7,792 nt of DNA from JBEVOS01 sp964564595. Its GTDB lineage: Bacteria; Pseudomonadota; Alphaproteobacteria; Caulobacterales; Aquidulcibacteraceae. The notes under the pieces were generated by a model. The model searched no databases and was not told where the DNA came from. It was given only the letters and a program-made list of their open reading frames with translations. Numbering within the stretch: the first letter of the stretch is position 1; each line of letters begins with the position of its first letter. Shown here one piece after another: positions 1-5,821 of the stretch. The translations under genes and the position numbers were made by a program. The stretch covers positions 1 through 7,792 of the forward strand of contig CAZMCA010000163.1 of assembly GCA_964564595.1 (NCBI GenBank), read 5' to 3'.

Positions 1-938
1 CCGCCGAACGCGCAGTGATCATGGAAGAGCGCCGCCAGCGCATCGACAACAATCCGGGCCAAGTGATGTACGAGCGGATGCGTGCGATGCTCTATCCGCA
101 TCACCCGTATGGCATTCCGATCATCGGCTGGATGCACGAGATGGCGCAGCTCTCGCGCCAGGACGCGCTCGATTTTTATCGCATCTGGTATGCGCCCAAT
201 AACGCGATCCTCGTGGTCGCGGGCGATGTGAACGCCGAAGAACTGCGTCCGCTGGCGGAACGCTACTACGGGCGCGTGCGCCCCACGCGCAATTTGCCGG
301 AGCGGGTTTGGACGGAAGATCCGCCGCCGCGCGGTCCGCAGCGGCTTTCGCATAGTGATGAGAAAGTACGCCAGCCCTCGTTCGCGCGGCTCTATCCGAG
401 CGTGAGCTATACGACTGCGGAAGGGCGCGAAGCGCACGCGCTCGATGTGGCGATGGATATTCTCGGCGGCTCGGATACGAGCCGGCTTTATCGCGCGCTG
501 GTGGAAGAACAGCGCATCGCCGTGAGCGCGGGCGCGGGCGCGGATACAGCGGGCCGCGGCGGCGGCTCGACCTCGCTCTACGCAACGCCGGCTGACGGCG
601 TGACGCTCGAGCGCATCGAGGCGGCGGTGGATGCGGAAGTCGCACGCTTCCTGCGCGATGGACCGACCGAGGCGGAACTGCAGCGTTCGAAGGCGCGTCT
701 TGCGGCGGCGGCGGTTTATGCGCGCGACAGTCAGGAAACGCTGGCGAACGTGTTCGGCTCCTCGCTGGTGGAGGGCGAAAGCATCGACGACATCGTAAAC
801 TGGCCCGACGACATCATGGCTGTGACGCGCGAAGAAGCGCTCGCGGCGGCGCGCAATGCGCTCAATATCAACGCGTCCGTCACGGGGTGGTTGTTGCCGG
901 CTCCGGCTGCTGCACCTGCCGCGGAAGGTGCACAATGA
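1..938 (+). CDS. M16 family zinc metallopeptidase, C-terminal part (5' end outside window)
   Basis: The reading frame is open from the window edge (first full codon at 3) to TGA at 936-938, so this is the C-terminal ~311 residues of a longer protein. It begins inside the M16 signature: Glu at 6-8 and Glu seven residues later at 27-29, followed by RRQRIDNNPG. In pitrilysin and MPP this Glu-x6-Glu holds a catalytic Glu and the third zinc ligand of HxxEH-x(~75)-E; the HxxEH itself should lie upstream of the window. A second M16 domain follows (ILGGSDTSRLYRALVEEQRIAV). There the Arg of the substrate-binding R/Y pair is present, but the Tyr position (R+13) is Val. That fits the zinc-bearing, R/Y-deficient subunit of a heterodimeric M16B enzyme, with the other half supplied by the next gene, whose ATG overlaps this stop. 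A periplasmic location is inferred from the partner's signal peptide. Family assignment is firm; substrate unknown. Confidence 0.9.
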   Translation, partial: AERAVIMEERRQRIDNNPGQVMYERMRAMLYPHHPYGIPIIGWMHEMAQLSRQDALDFYRIWYAPNNAILVVAGDVNAEELRPLAERYYGRVRPTRNLPERVWTEDPPPRGPQRLSHSDEKVRQPSFARLYPSVSYTTAEGREAHALDVAMDILGGSDTSRLYRALVEEQRIAVSAGAGADTAGRGGGSTSLYATPADGVTLERIEAAVDAEVARFLRDGPTEAELQRSKARLAAAAVYARDSQETLANVFGSSLVEGESIDDIVNWPDDIMAVTREEALAAARNALNINASVTGWLLPAPAAAPAAEGAQ

Positions 939-2308
939 ACGCGTTCGTTCTCGTCGATGCGCCTCGGATCCGCGCGCGCCGGCTCGTCGCTGGCGGGAAG
1001 CAATTGCTTGCCGCGTTGCTCTTTGTTCTCCTGGCGCCGCTCGCTTACGCCCAATCGGGCGTGCCGGTGCAGGAAGTGCGGTCGCCGGGCGGGCTAACAG
1101 CGTGGCTGGTGTCGGACGACACGGTGCCGATGATCGTCGTCAGCGCGTATTGGCATGGCGGATCGGCGCTAGAGGATTCGCGCGTCGTTGGCGTCACGAG
1201 CGTGATGGCCGACATGATGACCGAGGGCGCGGGCGATATGGACGCGAACGCGTTCAAGGTGCGCCTGGAAGAGCTGAACATGCAGCTCGGCTTTTCGTCG
1301 TCGTGGGACGGCGTTTCGATGCAGGTCGTCACGCTGACGGAAAACCGTGATGCTGCGTTCGAGATGGCGCGCTTGGCGCTGACCTCGCCGCGCATGGATG
1401 CCGCGCCGCTCGAGCGTATGAAGCGCCAGATGGCGATCGGCATCCGCCAGCGCGAAACCAATCCGGGCTACATCGCGAATCTCGCGCTCGATAATGCGCT
1501 GATCCCTGGGCACCCGTATGGGCGTCGTACGAGCCTTGAGAACGTCGCCGCGATCAACCGCGCCGCAATCGAGGAGCGCCGCCGCGCGTTGCTGACGCGC
1601 GAACGGCTGGACATCACGGTGGTCGGCGACATCGATGCGGCGACGCTCGGCCCCGCGCTCGACCGCATGTTCGGCGCGCTGCCTGCAACTGGGCGCACGG
1701 GTGAGGCGCCGCAAGCGACGATGGCGGCGCCGACGCCGCTGATCGTCCGGACGCTGCCGCAGCCGCAGAGCCTCATCATCTTCTCCGCGCCCGGCATCCA
1801 GGACGACGATCCCGATTGGATCCCGCTCGCGGTGGCGAACTACATCCTTGGCGGCGGTGGGTTCTCGTCGCGGCTGATGGATGAAGTGCGCGAGGAGCGG
1901 GGGCTCGTTTACGGCATCTCGACGAGCCCTTCGGTGCGCGATGGTTTGGCGGCGATCCGTGGCTCGGCGCAGACGGAAAACGCCAAGGTGCGCGAAGCGA
2001 TCGAAGTGACGCGCGCCGAGATCGGGCGGATGTACCGCGATGGGCCGACGCAGGCCGAAGTGGATGACGCGATCCGTTATCTCACCGGCTCGTTCGCGCT
2101 CTCGCTCGACAGCAACGTCGCGATCGCGAGCGTGCTGCACTCGTATCACACGATCGGGCGGCCGATCGACTACATCAACCGCCGCAACGCGCTGATCGAA
2201 GCGGTGACGCTGGCGGACGTGAACCGCGTGATCCGACGGCTGTACAACCCGGACAACTTCACGTTCGTGGCGGTTGGGCAGCCGGAAGGGCTGGCGGCGA
2301 CGCCTTAG
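935..2308 (+). CDS. M16 family peptidase-like subunit lacking the zinc site, secreted
   Basis: A 457-residue protein. The ATG at 935 is chosen because it overlaps the upstream TGA (ATGA), has GGAAGG at 923-928 six bases ahead, and starts a clean signal peptide: basic residues 11-22, hydrophobic 24-37, predicted cleavage AYA-Q at 39/40. An in-frame start at 887 exists but would spoil the signal. The N-terminal M16 domain (residues ~45-250) aligns with the zinc motif, but HxxEH is replaced by SVMAD (S89, A92, D93) and the downstream zinc Glu is absent near QMAIGIRQRETNPG. The C-terminal domain keeps the R/Y pair in SSRLMDEVREERGLVYG (R313, Y326). In M16B heterodimers one chain binds zinc and the other supplies R/Y for the substrate backbone; this gene fits the second role, with the upstream gene as partner. 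Likely translationally coupled to it and periplasmic. Catalytically inactive alone by inference. Confidence 0.92.
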   Translation: MNAFVLVDAPRIRARRLVAGGKQLLAALLFVLLAPLAYAQSGVPVQEVRSPGGLTAWLVSDDTVPMIVVSAYWHGGSALEDSRVVGVTSVMADMMTEGAGDMDANAFKVRLEELNMQLGFSSSWDGVSMQVVTLTENRDAAFEMARLALTSPRMDAAPLERMKRQMAIGIRQRETNPGYIANLALDNALIPGHPYGRRTSLENVAAINRAAIEERRRALLTRERLDITVVGDIDAATLGPALDRMFGALPATGRTGEAPQATMAAPTPLIVRTLPQPQSLIIFSAPGIQDDDPDWIPLAVANYILGGGGFSSRLMDEVREERGLVYGISTSPSVRDGLAAIRGSAQTENAKVREAIEVTRAEIGRMYRDGPTQAEVDDAIRYLTGSFALSLDSNVAIASVLHSYHTIGRPIDYINRRNALIEAVTLADVNRVIRRLYNPDNFTFVAVGQPEGLAATP

Positions 2309-2320
2309 TTCTATCTTCGA

Positions 2321-2346
2321 CCCTCTCCCCCTTCTGGGGGCGAGGG
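2321..2346. repeat. C/G-rich hairpin after the M16 pair
   Basis: Two 11-nt arms, 2321-2331 (CCCTCTCCCCC) and 2336-2346 (GGGGGCGAGGG), pair with one mismatch around a 4-nt loop, starting 13 bases after the M16 stop codon. No T-run follows, so it is not a textbook intrinsic terminator, although it may still stop transcription or protect the 3' end of the mRNA. The left arm is identical to the left arm of the hairpin after mutL (7681-7691), so it looks like a dispersed repeat. Further on, TTGCT at 2350-2354 can pair with AGCAA at 2383-2387, making a weaker second hairpin. Confidence 0.6.
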
Positions 2347-2387
2347 AAGTTGCTGTGGCGCGCATCGCTCGCGAAGCTGTGTAGCAA

Positions 2388-2438
2388 GTGACGGCGGTCA
2401 CACCCTCGCATCAACAACGCAGATTACGTCAGGCGTAA
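2388..2438. promoter_or_regulatory. two short dyads upstream of the membrane-protein gene (candidate operators)
   Basis: GTGAC-ggcg-GTCAC at 2388-2401 and TTACG-tcagg-CGTAA at 2424-2438 are perfect 5-bp dyads in the only non-coding stretch ahead of the two-gene membrane unit. No convincing -35/-10 pair is visible, so a promoter is presumed rather than seen. Dyads this short occur by chance at high GC. Confidence 0.2.
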
Positions 2439-2481
2439 CGCGCGCGCAGTTCGTGTGCAGTGATCGCCCCGTTTTCGCCGT

Positions 2482-4074
2482 GTGCGCCGCGCACGGCTCC
2501 ACCGAACCAAATCGTGGAGGCCGCCCATTCCGCACCTCACCGCTGACCAGCTTGAATCCGAGCTGAAGATTTCCGACCGCGCCACAGCCGATGGGCGCCG
2601 GAACATGCCGTCCTCGAACGATGCGCAGCCCTCGGCAACCGAGGGGCTCATCATCGCCCGCGTCGAAAGCGCGATCGCGCAGCACGCCAACGAGATGTTG
2701 GGTGTCGGCAAGGGCACCGATTTCACCACGCTGCCGCAAGATTTGGCCACGATGGCGGACGAGCCGCAGACCGCGCTCGCGCAGTTCCGCGCCAAGAAAG
2801 CGCGCGCGCAGGCGGCGGTGGGCTTGGAGCTCAATCACGCGCAGCAGGATTTCGCGCGCGCGTACCGCGATTATCGCAGCTTCCGCATCCAACATGGACT
2901 CACGGAAACCGAGCCGCGCTATGACGATGTGTTCTGGCGCAAGGTGTTTTTCCTCGCGCTGCTGTTCACGATCGAAGTGGCGGCAAACGGCTGGGTGATC
3001 GGACAGGCGAGCCCGGGCGGGCTCGTGCAGGGCTGGACCACGGCGCTGATGATTTCGATCCTCGTCGTGCTCACGGGCACGCTAATTGGGATGGGGCCGT
3101 GGCGGTATCTCAACTATCGCGGCGCGGAAGGGCGCGGGCGGCTGCATCAGCTTTGGGCCGTGCCGGCAGTGGTCGTGGGCGTTGGGCTCATCACGCTGTT
3201 TGCGTTCTACATCGCGCATTATCGCTATGCGCTGGCGCACACGACGCTCGATGCGCCCGTGCCGGACAACATTCTGACATCGATCGCGACCGCGCCGTTC
3301 ACGCCGTTCCAGCAGCTGGAATCTCTGGTGCTGTTCGTGATCGCGATGCTGATCGGGATTTTCGCGATCGCGCGCGGCGCGTATTGGGACGAGCCCTATC
3401 CGGGCTACGGGCACCGCCATCGCCGCATGGAAGAAGCGCGCGAGCGCACGCGCGAGATCGCGCAAGGCCTTGGGCGCGAGATCGATGTGGCGAAGGATGC
3501 AGCGGATGCGTCGCTCGCAGACATCGCGCAGCGCAGCCAGGAAGCGGTAGGCGCTTTGCGGCAGGCGATCGCGCGCACGCAGGATAATGCGGCGGAGTGG
3601 GACTACACGGTCGCGGAAATCGTCGCCGAAGGGCGCGAGGCGATCCGGATGTATCGCGACGCGAACGCGAGCGCGCGCAGTTCGGCGGAGCCGCAGTACT
3701 TCCACACCGATCCGTTCGCGGGCGATGCGCCGCCGACGTCTTCGCAAGTGCTGGAGGGCCTGCAGGCCGCGTTCTCACGCGCTACGGGCAACATCACGGC
3801 TTGCAAGAGCCAGGTGGCCGGCGCGCGTGCGCAGCTCGAAGCGGAATATCACTCGTTCTATGACGATGAGCTGACGCCGTTCCTGAAGGGCATCGAAGAT
3901 CGCGCGGTTGCGAATGCGCGCAATGAGTTCTCCGATGCGCCGGCGCCTGCGCCGCTGCGGCTCGAAGAAGTGCAGCCGGCCAACGAGGCCGTGCACGAGT
4001 ATGCCGATCCCGATCTTGAGCCGCCGCGCCGGAAGAACGACGTGTTCGCGTTTGCGCGAGGAGGCCGCCGGTGA
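2482..4074 (+). CDS. unrecognised four-helix membrane protein with cytoplasmic helical tail
   Basis: I do not recognise the family. From GTG 2482 it is 530 residues; an in-frame stop at 2461-2463 bounds it. The start is uncertain. GTG 2482 has no Shine-Dalgarno and ATG 2605 (residue 42) has none either, while ATT at 2527 has GGAGG six bases upstream. Residues 60-140 are charged and helical. Four hydrophobic segments follow, at about 155-173 (with Glu165 and Asn169 inside), 186-205, 225-245 and 280-297. Basic residues (R153/K154, the loop 207-222, and 298-315) place both termini and the central loop in the cytoplasm. Residues ~312-390 are a probable coiled coil (EEARERTREIAQGLGREI and onward). 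The Pro/Glu-rich tail ends in RRKNDVFAFARGGRR. The stop overlaps the next gene's start (GTGA), so the two products probably act together, perhaps as a membrane platform. Function unknown. Confidence 0.8.
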   Translation: MRRARLHRTKSWRPPIPHLTADQLESELKISDRATADGRRNMPSSNDAQPSATEGLIIARVESAIAQHANEMLGVGKGTDFTTLPQDLATMADEPQTALAQFRAKKARAQAAVGLELNHAQQDFARAYRDYRSFRIQHGLTETEPRYDDVFWRKVFFLALLFTIEVAANGWVIGQASPGGLVQGWTTALMISILVVLTGTLIGMGPWRYLNYRGAEGRGRLHQLWAVPAVVVGVGLITLFAFYIAHYRYALAHTTLDAPVPDNILTSIATAPFTPFQQLESLVLFVIAMLIGIFAIARGAYWDEPYPGYGHRHRRMEEARERTREIAQGLGREIDVAKDAADASLADIAQRSQEAVGALRQAIARTQDNAAEWDYTVAEIVAEGREAIRMYRDANASARSSAEPQYFHTDPFAGDAPPTSSQVLEGLQAAFSRATGNITACKSQVAGARAQLEAEYHSFYDDELTPFLKGIEDRAVANARNEFSDAPAPAPLRLEEVQPANEAVHEYADPDLEPPRRKNDVFAFARGGRR

Positions 4075-4837
4075 GGGCCGAGCGCGCGCGGAAGAACCGC
4101 GCTTACGCGACGGGCACGGGCGTTGTGATCGTCAGCCTGCTCGCTCTGACGCTGACGGTGTGGGCGCTGCGGCCCGCGCGGCTCGATGCGGAGACGCTGT
4201 GTCCGGTCGACCGGCCGCTCGCGGGGCATACGCTGGTTATCCTCGATCGCACCGATCGTTGGAACGCCGCGATGGGCGATACGCTCGATCAGCTGATCGA
4301 GACCGCGCAGCGTGAGACGCCGCAGGGCGGCAAGTTCTCGATCGTGTCGCTGGACGCGAACCAATCGACGCATCCGCTGTTCTCTGCAATCCGGGCGAGC
4401 CGAACGTGTGGAGCGATATCTATCGCGGCCGGCGCTACACGGCGCGCGACTTCGATGAGCGCTTCCGCGGCGCGGCCGAGAGCGTGATCGCACAAATTCG
4501 CGATCCGGCGGAGGCGAATTCCTCGCCGATCGTGGAGTACGCGCATCGCTGGCTCGGGAGTGACGATTTCAACGAGGATGTCGCGAACCGGCGGATGATC
4601 TTGGTGTCGGACATGCGGCAGAACTCGCCGGCCTATTCGATCTATCGCGGCGATAGCGCCGCGCTCGCCAATGTCGTGCAGGCGCAGTTCGGGCCGGCGG
4701 CGCAGGGCGTGGCGTTCGACGTGTACTTCGTATCGCATGGGCGCGATCACAACGTGACCGAAGCGCAAGTGCGCGAGGCGTGGGATCAAGCGTTCCGCGG
4801 CGTGGGCGCAACGTATCGGTGGCGCCAGATCGGGTAG
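4071..4837 (+). pseudogene. frameshifted membrane-anchored von Willebrand A-like protein
   Basis: GTG 4071 overlaps the preceding TGA and has GGAGG at 4060-4064. The first frame is convincing to F104 (codon 4380-4382): basic N-terminus, one transmembrane helix at ~14-33, then a vWA-like first strand TLVILDRTDRW (D59, T61). It then runs into an Arg/Ala/Ser-rich stretch ending at 4487. The good sequence resumes in another frame at 4385 (CNPGEPNVWSDIYRG) and continues through SSPIVEYAHRW and RRMILVSDMRQNSPAYSIYRG to TAG 4835-4837. Rejoined, the protein is about 255 residues, with the domain facing the periplasm. DxTD and the later LVSD resemble a degenerate metal-ion-dependent adhesion site; this is inference. 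As sequenced, the gene yields only a truncated anchor plus strand (or, from GTG 4406, a detached C-terminal part of 143 residues). Sequencing error is the main alternative to true inactivation. Confidence 0.75.
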
Positions 4838-5626
4838 CTAGAGTTCGTCCGTGACGGGCGGATAGACCGGGTCGTCGTCGTCGTGGCGATCCATGATGCC
4901 TTCGGCGCAGAGCGCGCTCCAGGCGTCTTCGGCGGTTTCGGCGAAGCGGAAGAGCGATAGGTCGGCTTTTTCGATCATGCCGTGCGCGATGAGCGCTTCG
5001 AAATTGATGATGCTGCGCCAATAGGCTTCGTCGAACAGCACGACGGGAATGTCGCGCGCTTTGTGCGTTTGGCGGAGCGTGAGGATTTCGAACAGCTCAT
5101 CGAGCGTGCCGAAGCCGCCGGGGAAAACGACGAGCGCGTTCGCGCGCATCGCCAGGTGCATTTTTCGCATTGCGAAATAGTGGAAGCGGAATGTGAGCGC
5201 GGGCGTCGTGAACGGGTTCGGCGTCTGCTCGCGCGGGAGCGAGATGTTGAAGCCGATCGTCGGTGCGCCGGCGTCGGCCGCGCCGCGGTTGGCGGCTTCC
5301 ATGAGGCCGGGGCCGCCGCCGGTGGCTATGACGTTCTCACGCGGCGCGCCATTGTTTTCCAGGAGCGCGCCGCCGCGTTCGGACACGATGCGCCCAAAGT
5401 CACGCGCGGCTTGATACCAGGGTGAGTCGTCGCCGACGCGCGCGCTGCCGAACACGACGATGGTCGACTTTACCGACCAAGCCCGCAGCGCCTGCTCGGC
5501 CTTCTCGTATTCGAGCAGGAAGCGCATGCCGCGCTGGGCGCGCGCCATCATGAAATCCTGATCGAGCGCGGCGAGGCGGTAGGAGGGGGAGTCGAGCTGG
5601 GCGGCGGTGGGCGGGCGCGTGGTCAT
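4838..5626 (-). CDS. LOG family / TIGR00730-type Rossmann-fold nucleotide phosphoribohydrolase
   Basis: A 262-residue protein from ATG at 5626 to TAG at 4838. The core is typical of the lysine-decarboxylase-like LOG family: first strand TIVVFGSARVG (55-65), nucleotide-binding TGGGPGLMEAANRGA (102-116), and the signature PGGFGTLDELFE (169-180), with catalytic-type Arg154 and Glu177. Characterised LOG enzymes hydrolyse nucleoside 5'-monophosphates at the N-glycosidic bond (cytokinin riboside monophosphates in plants and some bacteria; AMP in several bacterial homologues). The ~50-residue N-terminal helical extension suggests the longer bacterial subtype rather than the short plant-like one. Soluble and cytoplasmic: no signal or membrane segment. 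The Asp-rich tail (HDDDDPVYPP) is unusual but small. No strong Shine-Dalgarno precedes the start. It is transcribed away from mutL and converges on the vWA-like gene. Exact substrate cannot be told from sequence. Confidence 0.9.
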   Translation of the reverse strand: MTTRPPTAAQLDSPSYRLAALDQDFMMARAQRGMRFLLEYEKAEQALRAWSVKSTIVVFGSARVGDDSPWYQAARDFGRIVSERGGALLENNGAPRENVIATGGGPGLMEAANRGAADAGAPTIGFNISLPREQTPNPFTTPALTFRFHYFAMRKMHLAMRANALVVFPGGFGTLDELFEILTLRQTHKARDIPVVLFDEAYWRSIINFEALIAHGMIEKADLSLFRFAETAEDAWSALCAEGIMDRHDDDDPVYPPVTDEL

Positions 5627-5656
5627 GGGGCGCTTCTAGCCTCGTTGCTCACGGCA

Positions 5657-5759
5657 CGTCATTCCGGGCGAGTGGAGCGAGAGCCGGAACCTAGGGGCAA
5701 ACGGCGGCGCGCTCGGCCCCTGGGTTCCTGATCAGCGCTTCGCGCTGTCCGGAATGACG
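5657..5759. repeat. ~103-bp nested palindromic intergenic repeat
   Basis: The outer arms CGTCATTCCGG (5657-5667) and CCGGAATGACG (5749-5759) are perfect 11-bp inverted repeats. Inner arms 5686-5698 (GGAACCTAGGGGC) and 5716-5728 (GCCCCTGGGTTCC) pair over 13 positions with one mismatch. A small hairpin CAGCGC-ttc-GCGCTG sits at 5733-5747. It fills the space between the divergent LOG and mutL genes. The pattern matches GTCATTCCGG/GGAACCCAGGGGC-type elements that I recall as dispersed in many alphaproteobacterial genomes; copy number here cannot be checked. It could fold as one long RNA or cruciform and may insulate the two promoters. Confidence 0.75.
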
Positions 5760-5803
5760 GAATGTGGGGCTGCGCCGTCCGGGAGCGGTGGCGCGGGGTG
5801 GTG

Positions 5804-5809
5804 TATAAT
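5804..5809 (+). promoter_or_regulatory. putative -10 element of the mutL promoter
   Basis: A perfect TATAAT, conspicuous in GC-rich surroundings, lies 12 bases before the mutL ATG. Transcription would start at about 5815-5817, leaving a leader of only 5-7 bases with no Shine-Dalgarno, so the mRNA would be near-leaderless. No -35 resembling TTGACA is seen at the usual spacing (about 5781-5786). Confidence 0.45.
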
Positions 5810-5818
5810 CGGCCGATT
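5807..5818. promoter_or_regulatory. 12-bp perfect palindrome over the mutL -10/start (candidate operator)
   Basis: AATCGGCCGATT is its own reverse complement. It covers the last three bases of the -10 and the predicted transcription start, a position where a bound repressor would block initiation. About two 12-bp palindromes are expected by chance in a window of this size, so placement is the only argument. Confidence 0.25.
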
Positions 5819-5821
5819 CCC

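Noticed and set aside
856..1350. Plus-strand open frame across the M16 gene junction
   Set aside because: Arg/Gly/Ala-rich shadow in a third frame; the ATGA-coupled M16 genes explain the DNA.
1169..2401. Long minus-strand open frame opposite the M16 beta gene
   Set aside because: Arg/His-rich composition with no domain, and it lies wholly opposite a gene with clear family motifs; such open antisense frames are common at high GC.
2309..2481. CRISPR array, tRNA or small RNA gene in the intergenic region
   Set aside because: No regularly spaced repeats, no cloverleaf, and no promoter-plus-terminator pair; only short hairpins and dyads.
4383..4390. Programmed ribosomal frameshift in the vWA-like gene
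   Set aside because: A -1 slip would fit the frames, but there is no X-XXY-YYZ heptamer and no obvious stem just downstream; a small deletion or sequencing error is simpler.
4838..5626. Lysine decarboxylase
   Set aside because: The PGGxGTxxE proteins were once annotated this way; the motif belongs to LOG-type phosphoribohydrolases, and no PLP-binding decarboxylase features are present.
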